Positions 1 to 8,288 of a DNA stretch of 64,000 nt are shown one piece after another. The notes beneath the pieces are model-generated. The model was given only the letters and a program-made list of their open reading frames with translations. It did no database searches and was not told the origin of the DNA. Numbering within the stretch: position 1 is the first letter of the stretch; each line of letters starts with the position of its first letter. The translations under genes were made by a program, and so were the position numbers. Source of the DNA: Aestuariispira insulae (GTDB taxonomy: Bacteria > Pseudomonadota > Alphaproteobacteria > UBA8366 > Aestuariispiraceae); assembly GCF_003385955.1 (NCBI RefSeq), contig NZ_QRDW01000003.1, positions 124,001-188,000 on the forward strand, given 5' to 3'.

Positions 1-1
1 A

Positions 2-259
2 AAACTGAATAACGCGCAACAGGCATTCGGTTGGGTAGATGCCATGCGACACTTTGTTCCGGATGAGGAACGTTTATATAGCTGGTGGAGCTATCGGGCC
101 CGCGATTGGCGTAAGGCGAATAAGGGACGCCGGCTTGATCATATCTGGGTCACCCCGCCGTTAAAGGAAAAACTGGTTTCCATGGACGTGGTCAAAGACG
201 CCAGAGGCTGGGAAAAGCCTTCCGACCATGCACCTGCAATGATCGAAATAAAAGACTAA
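2..259 (+). CDS. xthA: Exodeoxyribonuclease III, C-terminal part
   Basis: The frame is already open at the window edge and ends at TAA 257-259, leaving the last 85 residues of an AP endonuclease/3'-5' exonuclease of base-excision repair. The visible part carries RRLDHIWVT and the terminal SDHAP motif, whose histidine is the catalytic base in the exonuclease-endonuclease-phosphatase fold. The aromatic stretch YSWWSYRARDWRKANKGRR is typical of XthA and separates it from other members of the fold. The N-terminal two thirds lie outside the window. It converges with the methyltransferase gene 23 bp away; no clear terminator is visible in the gap. Confidence 0.88.
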   Translation, partial: KLNNAQQAFGWVDAMRHFVPDEERLYSWWSYRARDWRKANKGRRLDHIWVTPPLKEKLVSMDVVKDARGWEKPSDHAPAMIEIKD

Positions 260-282
260 GCTTTCCAGTACTATAATATAAG

Positions 283-771
283 TTATTTAATGTTATACAT
301 GAAATATCTGCCGGGTGAGATTCCGTCCGGCAGATCCATTTGGAACGCCTGGTAGCAACGCATTTCCTGGTCACAGACAATCACGGCATCCGGTGCCAGA
401 AACGGCCGCAGCGCTGGTCCCAGCCAATCCGCGAAGGCCCGGTTGCGCTCTTCATCCCCGGTCCCGATATCCGCATGGATCAAAACGGCGCTGCCTTTCA
501 AGCGATCCTCCGCCTGCAGCAGGGTTTCACGCATATCCCCCAGAAACAGATGATCCTGGTCGGGCACACAGTCCGGATGAGCGCGCACCTCACGTTCAAA
601 AACATGAATTTCATGATCCGGCAACCGGTCGCGCAGATGATCAAAGGTGCGCCCGTTGCCAAGCCCCATTTCCAGTATCACGCCCTGTTTGCCTGCCACA
701 TTCTCTGCCGCGCAATCCAAACAGGCGCGCTGCGCTTGTAATCGACGGATGACACTGTCCAGTCTGGACAT
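283..771 (-). CDS. Class I SAM-dependent methyltransferase (Methyltransf_17-like)
   Basis: A 162-residue protein resembling the small alphaproteobacterial methyltransferase family PF12692. The SAM-binding loop is visible as LEMGLGNGRT at about residues 33-42, followed by an acidic residue at the end of strand 2 (VFERE). The substrate is unknown. The ATG at 771 is preferred because GGGGGAAG lies just upstream. A longer frame starts at 810, where TAATG overlaps the stop of the upstream cyclic-nucleotide-binding gene, so translational coupling from 810 (175 residues) is possible. The two genes probably form an operon. The fold is clear; the biological role is not. Confidence 0.72.
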   Translation of the reverse strand: MSRLDSVIRRLQAQRACLDCAAENVAGKQGVILEMGLGNGRTFDHLRDRLPDHEIHVFEREVRAHPDCVPDQDHLFLGDMRETLLQAEDRLKGSAVLIHADIGTGDEERNRAFADWLGPALRPFLAPDAVIVCDQEMRCYQAFQMDLPDGISPGRYFMYNIK

Positions 772-809
772 GATACTTCCCCCTTTTGCCCGAATGGGAT
801 CCGGCGCCA

Positions 810-1271
810 TTACAGCTCTGCGGTTGTTTCACCCATGCAATCCCGCAGCCGCGCGGTTGTATTTTCCAATTTATGAGCCAACTCTCGCAATAGCTCCAGC
901 CCGATCGCCGGAAACTCTTCAATCAAACGGTAGAACAGATCCTTCGAAATGATCAATGCAGACAATTCTTCGCGGGCGGTAACCGTCGCCGTTCTTGGAA
1001 TATCGCACAACAGGGCAATTTCCCCGACGATTTCATTGGCTCCCAGCAAGTTGACTTCCTGCGGTCCATCCGGGCTTTCCACCGAAACACAGGCGGACCC
1101 CTTGATGATGATATAGGCCGCATCCCCCGGATCCCCTTCCCGGAAGAGCACCTGGCCGGGCTCGTAGGTCATGCGTTCGCTGGTGAATGCGATCAGCTTG
1201 AGTTTTGAGGGCTCCACTTTGGAGAAAAGTGGAATATTCCTCAACAAATCCACTTCTTTTTGAAGGGTCAT
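810..1271 (-). CDS. Cyclic nucleotide-binding domain protein
   Basis: A 153-residue protein made almost entirely of one CRP/cNMP-binding beta-barrel domain (about residues 12-130). The phosphate-binding cassette reads GEIALL at 83-88 followed by an RTAT core at 93-96, the arginine being the usual cyclic-phosphate contact. There is no helix-turn-helix after the C-helix, so unlike CRP/FNR it is not a DNA-binding regulator by itself. It more likely acts as a stand-alone sensor or binding partner. The stop overlaps the longer start of the downstream methyltransferase gene. Ligand (cAMP, cGMP or none) cannot be told from sequence. Confidence 0.78.
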   Translation of the reverse strand: MTLQKEVDLLRNIPLFSKVEPSKLKLIAFTSERMTYEPGQVLFREGDPGDAAYIIIKGSACVSVESPDGPQEVNLLGANEIVGEIALLCDIPRTATVTAREELSALIISKDLFYRLIEEFPAIGLELLRELAHKLENTTARLRDCMGETTAEL

Positions 1272-1563
1272 GTATCTGGGACTACCTTATACCGTCATGT
1301 TCGCGCATTAGCCTGCCAACAGCGCAGGTTCCCTGCAATATGACAGTTTCAGGTAAAGACGCAAGCCACTGTCCATTCTCTCCCGATATATCGGTGGAAG
1401 ACTGATCAACAGTAATTGATCCGGAAATTTTTTAGTTTCTCCAACAGCCAAAAAGACTTAAAATGCCGCTGCTGTTTTGGATTGGCTGCTTCTTGAAGAG
1501 TGATCGCGTTTTCCTGCGATCTGCAATCCCAGCATTGAAGGCAAAGAAATAAGGAAATTCACG
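1272..1563. other. Divergent intergenic region
   Basis: This 292-bp gap lies between the cNMP-binding gene on the minus strand and the glycan locus on the plus strand, so it should hold both promoters. I see no convincing -35/-10 pair, operator or RNA gene. The only clear signal is AAGGA about eight bases before the GTG start at 1564. Confidence 0.4.
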
Positions 1564-2787
1564 GTGGTCACACAGAGAAGGCATATCCGTGTCTTGATGT
1601 ATAGTCATGACACGTTCGGCCTGGGCCATCTGCGCCGAACCCGTGCCATTGCCCATTCCCTGGTTGAGCAGAATGAGGATCTGTCCGTGCTGATCCTCAC
1701 CGGTTCACCGATCATCGGCAGTTTTGATTTCCGGTCCCGGGTAGATTTTGTCCGCATTCCCGGCGTGATTAAGCTGAAAGACGGCAATTACACCACGTTG
1801 AAATTGAAAATGGCGATCGAGGATACGCTCGCCATGCGGGCCTCCATCATCAAACATACGGCAGAAGCGTTCAATCCGGACCTGTTCATTGTCGATAAAG
1901 AACCGCTGGGCTTGCGCGGCGAAGTGCATGACACCCTAATTTCCCTGAAGGAGCGGGGAACACCGCTGGTCCTGGGCCTGCGTGATGTGATGGATGATCC
2001 AGACCTTCTGGAACCGGAATGGAAGCGCAAGAATGTCAATCCGGCCCTGCGGGATCTTTATGACCAGATCTGGGTCTATGGTTTGCCCCAGATCTGCGAC
2101 CCGCTGGAAGGGGTGACCATCTCGGATTCCGCCCGCCGAAAAATGGTCTATACCGGTTATTTGAAGCGACAGCTGCCCGCTACGGCCGATCTTGAATATC
2201 AGCCCGGTAAAATCACCCCGCCCTATATCCTGGTGACGCCGGGCGGCGGCGGGGACGGCGACGCCATGGTAGATTGGGTACTGCGCGCCTATGAACATGA
2301 CCCCAACCTGCCGCATCCGGCGCTGGTGGTATTCGGTCCCTTCATGAAATCCGACCGGCAATCGGAATTCATGACCCGTGTGGATCGCCTGTCCAATGTG
2401 GAGGCCATCACCTTTGATGCCCGGATGGAAAGCCTGATGGAACCCGCAGTCGCCGTGGTCGCCATGGGCGGGTACAACACGTTTTGTGAGATCCTGTCTT
2501 TTGACAAGCGGGCGCTGATCATTCCGCGCACCCGACCGCGCATGGAACAATTTATCCGTGCCAGCCGGGCCCAGGATCTGGGGCTTGTCACAATGCTGGA
2601 AGACCGGTCCGACCGCGATCCGATCATGATGGCCACCGCCTTACGCCAGCTTCCGCAACAACAGCGGCCTTCCGAAGTGGTGGTGCCCGGGCTGATGGAT
2701 GGTCTCTCCAATGTCAACCGCCTGGCGGAGAACCTGGCGTCCGCCTCCTGCCGTTATCCGCAACGCCTCACCAGTACCGCCGACTGA
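1564..2787 (+). CDS. MurG-like (COG4671-type) glycosyltransferase
   Basis: A 407-residue GT-B glycosyltransferase of the poorly characterised COG4671 type. The N-terminal Rossmann half opens with HDTFGLGHLRR (15-25), the glycine/histidine loop seen in MurG and UDP-GlcNAc epimerase-like enzymes. The C-terminal half has a glycine-rich GGGGDGD loop (227-233) and the donor-site segment MGGYNTFCE (301-309), followed by IPR. No signal peptide or membrane segment is seen, so it probably acts on the cytoplasmic face of the inner membrane. The start is GTG with AAGGA eight bases upstream. It is the first gene of a coupled locus containing a distant paralogue at 5799-6953. Donor and acceptor sugars are unknown. 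Confidence 0.8.
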   Translation: MVTQRRHIRVLMYSHDTFGLGHLRRTRAIAHSLVEQNEDLSVLILTGSPIIGSFDFRSRVDFVRIPGVIKLKDGNYTTLKLKMAIEDTLAMRASIIKHTAEAFNPDLFIVDKEPLGLRGEVHDTLISLKERGTPLVLGLRDVMDDPDLLEPEWKRKNVNPALRDLYDQIWVYGLPQICDPLEGVTISDSARRKMVYTGYLKRQLPATADLEYQPGKITPPYILVTPGGGGDGDAMVDWVLRAYEHDPNLPHPALVVFGPFMKSDRQSEFMTRVDRLSNVEAITFDARMESLMEPAVAVVAMGGYNTFCEILSFDKRALIIPRTRPRMEQFIRASRAQDLGLVTMLEDRSDRDPIMMATALRQLPQQQRPSEVVVPGLMDGLSNVNRLAENLASASCRYPQRLTSTAD

Positions 2788-2822
2788 TATCACCCCAAAC
2801 GCAATCCAGGGTTTAAACCTGC

Positions 2823-4103
2823 ATGTCTGTTGCATTCGTTCTCAAAGGCTATCCCCGCCTGTCCGAAACATTTATCGCCCAGGAAATCCTTGGCCTGGAA
2901 AAACGGGGGCTGGATATCCGGATCATTTCCCTGCGCCACCCGACCGACAAGGCGGCGCATACAATCGTTTCCGAGATCCAGGCTCCAGTCAGTTACCTGC
3001 CGGAATATCTCCATAACGAGCCGGCCAGGGTGTTGAAAAGCCTGGTAAAAGCAAAAAAACTCAGCGGTTTTTCAAATGCTTGGCACGCTTTTCAACGGGA
3101 TTTCGCCCGCGACCGGACCCGCAACCGCATCCGCCGGTTCGGCCAGGCCTGCGTGTTGGCGGCGGAATTGCCCGATGATGTGACCCGCCTGCATTTCCAT
3201 TTCCTACACACACCGGCATCGGTGACGCGCTATGCCGCGATCATGCGCGGCCTTCCCTGGTCCGGATCGGCCCATGCCAAGGATATCTGGACCAGCCCTG
3301 ATTGGGACTTGCGCGAGAAACTCGCGGAAATGGACTGGCTGGCTACCTGCACCGCCTATGGCGCGGAACATTTGCGCGCCCTTAGCAATGATCCGAAAAA
3401 GGTGGATCTAACCTATCACGGCCTTGATTTCAGCCGTTTTTCGGACGTGAAGAAGAGTTATTCGAAAGCCGATGGCAGTGATCCGAACCATCCCGTCCTG
3501 CTGCTGTCGGTGGGTCGTGCAGTTGCCAAGAAAGGCTATGATGATCTGCTCGAAGCACTGGCCCTTATCCCAACCGGCCTTTATTGGAGATTTATTCATA
3601 TCGGTGGCGGAACATTATCCGGAACACTGAAGGAAAAAGCCCGGAAATTGGGAATCGCCAGCAAAATTGAATGGCGCGGCGCCCAGCCGCAGGATGTGGT
3701 TCTGGAAAGCCTGCGCGATACCGACCTTTTCGTATTGGCGAGCAAAATTTCCGAAGATGGTGACCGGGACGGCCTGCCGAATGTCTTGATGGAAGCACAA
3801 AGCCAGGGCCTGCCCGTTCTTTCCACTGCGGTTTCCGCCATTCCCGAACTGATCCTGCCCGAGGAAACCGGCATCTTGGTCCCGCCCGCTGACAGCGCCA
3901 AGCTGAGTGAGCAGCTGGAGCGGTTGATCCGGGACCCAAAATTGCGCAAAACTCTGGGTAAGAATGGGAAAACCCGCGTACGATCGGAATTTGACGCCCA
4001 TCACTGCCTGGGGGATCTGGTCCGCCGGTTCGGACTTTCCGACCATCAGGATCAAGGAGCTAATACCGATGCGGATGGCGATACGGGAAACAATGCCGCA
4101 TGA
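2823..4103 (+). CDS. Glycosyltransferase family 4 (WcaL/AmsK-like)
   Basis: A 426-residue retaining GT-B glycosyltransferase. It starts VLKGYPRLSETFIAQEI, the opening typical of WcaL/AmsK-type exopolysaccharide transferases. HFHFLHTPAS (124-133) lies in the acceptor half. The GT4 acidic pair is D316-x7-E324 in DGLPNVLMEA, followed by GLPVLST and the AIPELI nucleotide-sugar segment. Residues 405 onward form a polar, probably disordered tail rich in Asp, Asn and Gly. The gene begins 35 bp after the preceding one with a poor ribosome-binding site. Its stop overlaps the next start (ATGA), so it is translated with the following glycosyltransferase. Sugar specificity is not predictable. Confidence 0.85.
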   Translation: MSVAFVLKGYPRLSETFIAQEILGLEKRGLDIRIISLRHPTDKAAHTIVSEIQAPVSYLPEYLHNEPARVLKSLVKAKKLSGFSNAWHAFQRDFARDRTRNRIRRFGQACVLAAELPDDVTRLHFHFLHTPASVTRYAAIMRGLPWSGSAHAKDIWTSPDWDLREKLAEMDWLATCTAYGAEHLRALSNDPKKVDLTYHGLDFSRFSDVKKSYSKADGSDPNHPVLLLSVGRAVAKKGYDDLLEALALIPTGLYWRFIHIGGGTLSGTLKEKARKLGIASKIEWRGAQPQDVVLESLRDTDLFVLASKISEDGDRDGLPNVLMEAQSQGLPVLSTAVSAIPELILPEETGILVPPADSAKLSEQLERLIRDPKLRKTLGKNGKTRVRSEFDAHHCLGDLVRRFGLSDHQDQGANTDADGDTGNNAA

Positions 4104-5206
4104 AAATTGCTTTCTATGCGCCGCTGAAAGCCCCGGACCACCCGGTTCCCAGTGGGGACAGACGGATGGCCCGCTTGCTGATGGCCGCATTGGAGAAAGC
4201 CGGGTTCGACGTAGAGCTTGTCTGCCGCTTTCGCAGCTTTGATGGCAAGGGCGACGGCGCGAACCAGGAAAAACTGCGCCGGGAGGCTGAAACCGAGGCC
4301 GATTGGCTTTGTGACCATGTGGAAGCCGATCTCTGGTTTACCTATCATCTTTATCATAAGGCACCGGACTGGATCGGGCCGGCGGTCTCAAGCAAGCTGG
4401 GGATCCCCTATTGGCTGGCCGAAGCCAGTTTTGCCCCCAAACAGCTGAATGGCCCCTGGCATCAGGGGCATCAAGCGGTTGAGGAAGCCATCCGCCAAGC
4501 AGACGGGATCTTAGAGCTGAACCCGACGGATCATGGCGGCATCGCGCCATTGCTGAAACCAGAGGCCAAATGCCTATCCGTTAAACCCTTCCTGGATGCA
4601 GCACCCTATCTTGCAGCCGCGGCGAACCGGACGAATACCCGGGAACAACTCGCCCGCCGCTTAGGTCTGGACAGCGGCAGGGTTTGGATCGCCACCACCG
4701 CCATGATGCGGCCAGGTGATAAATTGCAATCCTATCAGTTGCTTGCAAATTCACTTTCGGCGATAGGCCACCATGATTGGCAATTACTGGTCATCGGCGA
4801 CGGCCCGGCCCGGGGAGAGGTTGAAAAAGCATTCACCGAAACCGGACGCGTTGCTTTTCTGGGCCTCTGTGAAGAAGGGGAACTGCCGGAAATCCTGTCG
4901 GCCTGTGATTTATTCGCCTGGCCGGGCATCAAGGAGGCTTTTGGCCTGGCCATGCTGGAAGCGCAGGCGAGCGGCCTGCCGGTGATCAGCGCCAACCGGC
5001 CCGGCATTGCTAATATGATCCTTCAGGGCAAAACCGGGCTGTTGAGCACAGAGGGGGATATAGATGGGTTTTCCACTTCCTTGGCGTGCTTGCTGTCCGA
5101 CCCGGACCGGCGCCGGGAAATGGCGCAAAACGCCGTGAAAAACATCAAAAAAAGCCATGATATCCAGATTGTGGCAGCGCTGCTGAAGCAGGAGCTGAGC
5201 CGATGA
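4100..5206 (+). CDS. Glycosyltransferase family 4
   Basis: A 368-residue GT-B glycosyltransferase, sequence-distinct from the preceding GT4. The N-terminal domain carries PVPSGDRRMARLL (15-27), a Gly-containing loop often found after strand 1. The catalytic acidic pair is E279-x7-E287 in EAFGLAMLEAQASGLPV, and VIGDGPARGE (231-240) is the usual strand before the donor site. No membrane segment is seen. It starts inside the preceding gene's stop (ATGA overlap) and ends in the same way with the phosphatase gene. The three-gene coupling suggests fixed stoichiometry in one pathway. Acceptor and donor are unknown. Confidence 0.85.
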   Translation: MKIAFYAPLKAPDHPVPSGDRRMARLLMAALEKAGFDVELVCRFRSFDGKGDGANQEKLRREAETEADWLCDHVEADLWFTYHLYHKAPDWIGPAVSSKLGIPYWLAEASFAPKQLNGPWHQGHQAVEEAIRQADGILELNPTDHGGIAPLLKPEAKCLSVKPFLDAAPYLAAAANRTNTREQLARRLGLDSGRVWIATTAMMRPGDKLQSYQLLANSLSAIGHHDWQLLVIGDGPARGEVEKAFTETGRVAFLGLCEEGELPEILSACDLFAWPGIKEAFGLAMLEAQASGLPVISANRPGIANMILQGKTGLLSTEGDIDGFSTSLACLLSDPDRRREMAQNAVKNIKKSHDIQIVAALLKQELSR

Positions 5207-5802
5207 TCCAATTGCTGGCCATCCGTCACGCCCCCACGGCCTGGAATGCCGAAAAACGCCTGCAGGGCCATACCGATATCCCAATCACGGCCGAGGCCCG
5301 CGACTGGGTGAGCCGATGGCAGCTGCCTCGGGATTTTGATGGTTTTGACTGGATCTCCAGCCCGCTTAACCGGTGCCGAGTCACGGCGGAAACCCTGCGT
5401 GGCATGCCTGTTGCAGCCGAACAACGCCTGATCGAGATGAGTTTCGGTGAATGGGAAGGCCAAATTCTACCGGATTTGCGGGCAAATCTTGGATCCGAAA
5501 TGCAAGAGAATGAGGATCGTGGTCTCGATTTCCTGCCTCCCAATGGGGAAAGCCCACGCATGGTACAGACCCGCATTGCCCCTTTGCTGATGGAACTGGC
5601 CGCCCGCGGTCAACATACCGTCGCCGTTACCCATTTCGGTGTCATCCGGGCGCTAATGGCGCGGGCATATGATTGGCCGATGCTGGGAAAACCGCCGGTC
5701 AAACTGCGCCAGGGCTGTGCCCATCTCTTTGAACTGGATGAAACCGGTCATCCGTCCGCTGTAGCCATGAACATCCCGCTGACGGAAGAGGAAGCACCAT
5801 GA
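5203..5802 (+). CDS. Histidine phosphatase family protein
   Basis: A 199-residue member of the phosphoglycerate-mutase-like/CobC-type histidine phosphatase superfamily. The phosphorylated histidine lies in AIRHAPTAWN (R8, H9), where Pro-Thr replaces the commoner Gly-Glu-Thr. The other pocket residues appear as R57 in SPLNRCR, E78 in EMSFGEWEG and H144 in VTHFGV. All core residues are present, so it should be active. Wedged between glycosyltransferases with ATGA overlaps on both sides, it probably dephosphorylates a sugar-phosphate or lipid-linked intermediate. That role is inferred from context. Other members act on nucleotides such as alpha-ribazole phosphate, and no cobalamin genes lie nearby. 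Confidence 0.82.
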   Translation: MIQLLAIRHAPTAWNAEKRLQGHTDIPITAEARDWVSRWQLPRDFDGFDWISSPLNRCRVTAETLRGMPVAAEQRLIEMSFGEWEGQILPDLRANLGSEMQENEDRGLDFLPPNGESPRMVQTRIAPLLMELAARGQHTVAVTHFGVIRALMARAYDWPMLGKPPVKLRQGCAHLFELDETGHPSAVAMNIPLTEEEAP

Positions 5803-6953
5803 CCAGGCCGTACCGGCTTTTTTTCCATGTCCAGCATCTTCTGGGCATAGGGCATCAGATGCGGGCGGCCGCCATCGCACGGGCTTGTGCGGCGGCAGGG
5901 ATCGAGGTTCATTATGCCACCGGTGGTTTTGAAGACAGGGACTGGGATCTGGGTAGTGCCGAGGTGCATCAATTGCCACCGGTCCGCGTCCGAAACCGGG
6001 ATTTTTCCCAGTTGGAAGACGATACCGGCCAATTGGTTGATGACCAATGGTGGGACCGGCGCGGAGCCTTCACCCTGGATCTTTTCAAACGGCTGAAACC
6101 AGATTTTCTGCTGCTGGAGGGGTATCCTTTTGCCCGGCGCAAATTTGGCCGCGAGCTTCTGCCAGTCATGGCGCTGGCCCGCTCAGTGGGCATTCCAGTG
6201 GCCAGTTCGATCCGGGATATCCTGGTGCCACCGTCCAAGGATCAAAAACGCCTAAAAGCCTTGGAAATCGCCGATTCCATGCTGGATCTGATGCTGGTTC
6301 ACGGAGATCCGGCCTTCACCCCCCTGGAGGCCAGCCTGCCCGGTGTGGAGGCACTATCCCAAAAAATCCGCTATACCGGTTATGTGGATGGCGGGGACGG
6401 ATCCGTTCAGGCTTCCGACCATCGGCAGGGAATTGTGGTTTCCGTCGGCGGCGGGGCCGTTGGGGAGCATTTACTGCGCCAAACCGTTCAGGCCGCTCGG
6501 CAGATCAACGATCCGGATCTTCACTGGCGTTTCCTGGCCGGGCCAAACCTACCCCTTGCCGTCCAGCAGGCTTTGCAGGAAGAAATCTCTGGATTGAATG
6601 CCACACTCGAACCGGCCAGGCCTGATTTCCGCGCCCTGCTGGCCAAAGCCCGTTTGTCCATCAGCCAGGCCGGTTATAATACGGTGATGGATATCCTGGC
6701 GGCCGGATGCCCGGCACTCCTGGTGCCCTTCAGCACAGATGGAGAAAGCGAGCAGCCGATGCGCGCAAATCTGTTGGCCAAAAGCGGATATGCCCGGGTC
6801 GTTGATGAAGAGACGGCCGATACCGGACAAATGACCAGCACCATCAAAGCCATGTTGGCATCACGAGAAAAAACCCCACCCCCCCCGTTTTCACTGGATG
6901 GCGCCGAAAAAACAGCCGATATCCTGCTGGCAGTAATGAGAAGGAAGGGTTGA
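5799..6953 (+). CDS. MurG-like (COG4671-type) glycosyltransferase, second copy
   Basis: A 384-residue GT-B enzyme distantly related to the protein of 1564-2787. It opens with HLLGIGHQMRA (13-23), has SVGGGAVGE (215-223) at the start of the C-terminal domain and QAGYNTVMDILAAG (290-303) as the donor-binding segment. The acidic DDQWWDRRG segment near residue 81 has no clear equivalent in the first copy. The start overlaps the phosphatase stop (ATGA) and the stop abuts the deacetylase start (TGAATG). A run of eight C residues at 6879-6886 encodes a Pro4 stretch near the C-terminus. The specific sugar transferred is unknown. Confidence 0.78.
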   Translation: MTRPYRLFFHVQHLLGIGHQMRAAAIARACAAAGIEVHYATGGFEDRDWDLGSAEVHQLPPVRVRNRDFSQLEDDTGQLVDDQWWDRRGAFTLDLFKRLKPDFLLLEGYPFARRKFGRELLPVMALARSVGIPVASSIRDILVPPSKDQKRLKALEIADSMLDLMLVHGDPAFTPLEASLPGVEALSQKIRYTGYVDGGDGSVQASDHRQGIVVSVGGGAVGEHLLRQTVQAARQINDPDLHWRFLAGPNLPLAVQQALQEEISGLNATLEPARPDFRALLAKARLSISQAGYNTVMDILAAGCPALLVPFSTDGESEQPMRANLLAKSGYARVVDEETADTGQMTSTIKAMLASREKTPPPPFSLDGAEKTADILLAVMRRKG

Positions 6954-7721
6954 ATGTCGATCTGGGATGAATTGGGCCAGGAATTGGATCTCTGGCAGGA
7001 TATCGGGCTGGTGGCGGAATTCTGGTGGCGCGATGACGACGCGATTGCAGCAACCGATGCCCTGGAACAGCTTCTGGCAAGCGCCGGTGAAACACCGATC
7101 AATATCGCGGTGATCCCGAAATTCGCCGAAAGCGGCCTGTCACAGCGGCTACAAAAAGAAAAAAATGTTACGATATCGCAACATGGATGGCAGCATGTTA
7201 ATCATGCCCCCAAAGGTCACAAAAAGGCGGAGTTTAAGGAAGGTCGGCATAAAACCTTGCAATCAAAGGATATTATCCAGGGGCACCAACGGTTGACCCA
7301 ACTGTTTGATCAGCAATTCCTGCCGGTATTTGTCCCGCCATGGAACCGAATAGATGCCAGTGGTGCCGAAGCTCTGGCAGAAGCAGGGATCAAACTGCTC
7401 TCGACCTTCAATGCCCGCAGCGGCCGGGAGCCCGATATCGCGCGCTTGAACACCCATATGGATATTATCGATTGGCGCGGCAGCCGCGGCTTTGCCGGCG
7501 ATGATTTCGTTCTTGCCCAGGCATTGACCCATCTCAAAGACCGGCGCTTGCAAAACCGGATAGACCCGGCAGAGCCGACCGGCCTCTTGAGCCATCACTT
7601 AGTCCATGATCCGGGATGCTGGTATTTTTTAAATAAATTCAATAATTTCATACGAAAACATCCGGCCGCCTGCTGGATTGGCGCTGATACAGAATTGAAC
7701 CGCCGGGAGCAGACTTCGTGA
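6954..7721 (+). CDS. Polysaccharide deacetylase family protein (NodB-like)
   Basis: A 255-residue protein with the NodB-homology metal site: the Asp pair in WWRDDDA (D27-D28), a HGWQHVNH motif with metal-ligand histidines near 77, 81 and 84, and FVPPWNR (126-132), the usual strand bearing the catalytic-pocket arginine. It should remove an N- or O-acyl group from a sugar. No signal peptide is visible, so unlike secreted chitin or PNAG deacetylases it would act in the cytoplasm, perhaps on a lipid-linked or nucleotide-linked precursor. It is directly adjacent to the glycosyltransferase stop and overlaps the next start by GTGA. Substrate is unknown. Confidence 0.8.
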   Translation: MSIWDELGQELDLWQDIGLVAEFWWRDDDAIAATDALEQLLASAGETPINIAVIPKFAESGLSQRLQKEKNVTISQHGWQHVNHAPKGHKKAEFKEGRHKTLQSKDIIQGHQRLTQLFDQQFLPVFVPPWNRIDASGAEALAEAGIKLLSTFNARSGREPDIARLNTHMDIIDWRGSRGFAGDDFVLAQALTHLKDRRLQNRIDPAEPTGLLSHHLVHDPGCWYFLNKFNNFIRKHPAACWIGADTELNRREQTS

Positions 7722-8203
7722 CCGAAAACCTGCATTATTCAAAAAAATCGATCCAATTGGATTTCCTGCGTGCCGGTGCCGGTTTGGCCTGTACTTTGCT
7801 GCCGCTGGCTCTGGTTGGCCCGCTGGTTTGGGTCGGCTGGATCTGTGCCGCGCTGGCATTTATCTTCGCACTATACGGCGTCAGAACCTATTATCGCGCC
7901 CGCACCGTTGCCCGTCTGGAACAGGACGGCCTTTATTGGCGCGATTGGCGCGAAAAACAGATCCTCTGGGAAAAGCTGAATAAGCTGAAACTGCGCTATT
8001 ATTCAACCCAAAGAAATCGTGAGAATGGCTGGTTTCAGTTGCAATTGGAAACAGATAGCGAAAGAATTAAACTCGATACAAATCTGGAAGAGTTCGACCG
8101 GATTCTGGCGACAGCCTTTCGCGCTGCTCAGGGTCACAAACTTTCACTGGATACAGCGACACGGGAAAACCTGATCGCCCTGAACCTGATGGAGCGGGCG
8201 TGA
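7718..8203 (+). CDS. Small membrane protein with PH-like C-terminal domain
   Basis: A 161-residue protein with two hydrophobic helices back to back (about 17-37 and 38-57), then a soluble domain. The soluble part (about 66-140) runs ARLEQDGLYWRDWREKQILW and KLRYYSTQRNREN, a beta-strand pattern like bacterial PH domains that follow paired membrane helices. The start is GTG inside the deacetylase stop (GTGA). It is the last gene of the coupled glycan locus, followed by 85 bp before the ABC transporter. A scaffold or membrane anchor for the soluble glycosyltransferases is plausible but unproven. I do not recognise a named family with certainty. Confidence 0.6.
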   Translation: MTENLHYSKKSIQLDFLRAGAGLACTLLPLALVGPLVWVGWICAALAFIFALYGVRTYYRARTVARLEQDGLYWRDWREKQILWEKLNKLKLRYYSTQRNRENGWFQLQLETDSERIKLDTNLEEFDRILATAFRAAQGHKLSLDTATRENLIALNLMERA

Positions 8204-8288
8204 CGGTTCGGGAATAGACCGAAAATGGTTCGATCCGGCAGCCGCAGGGGATAATTCGGCACCGGATCCAAGGGAAACGGGGAACGTT

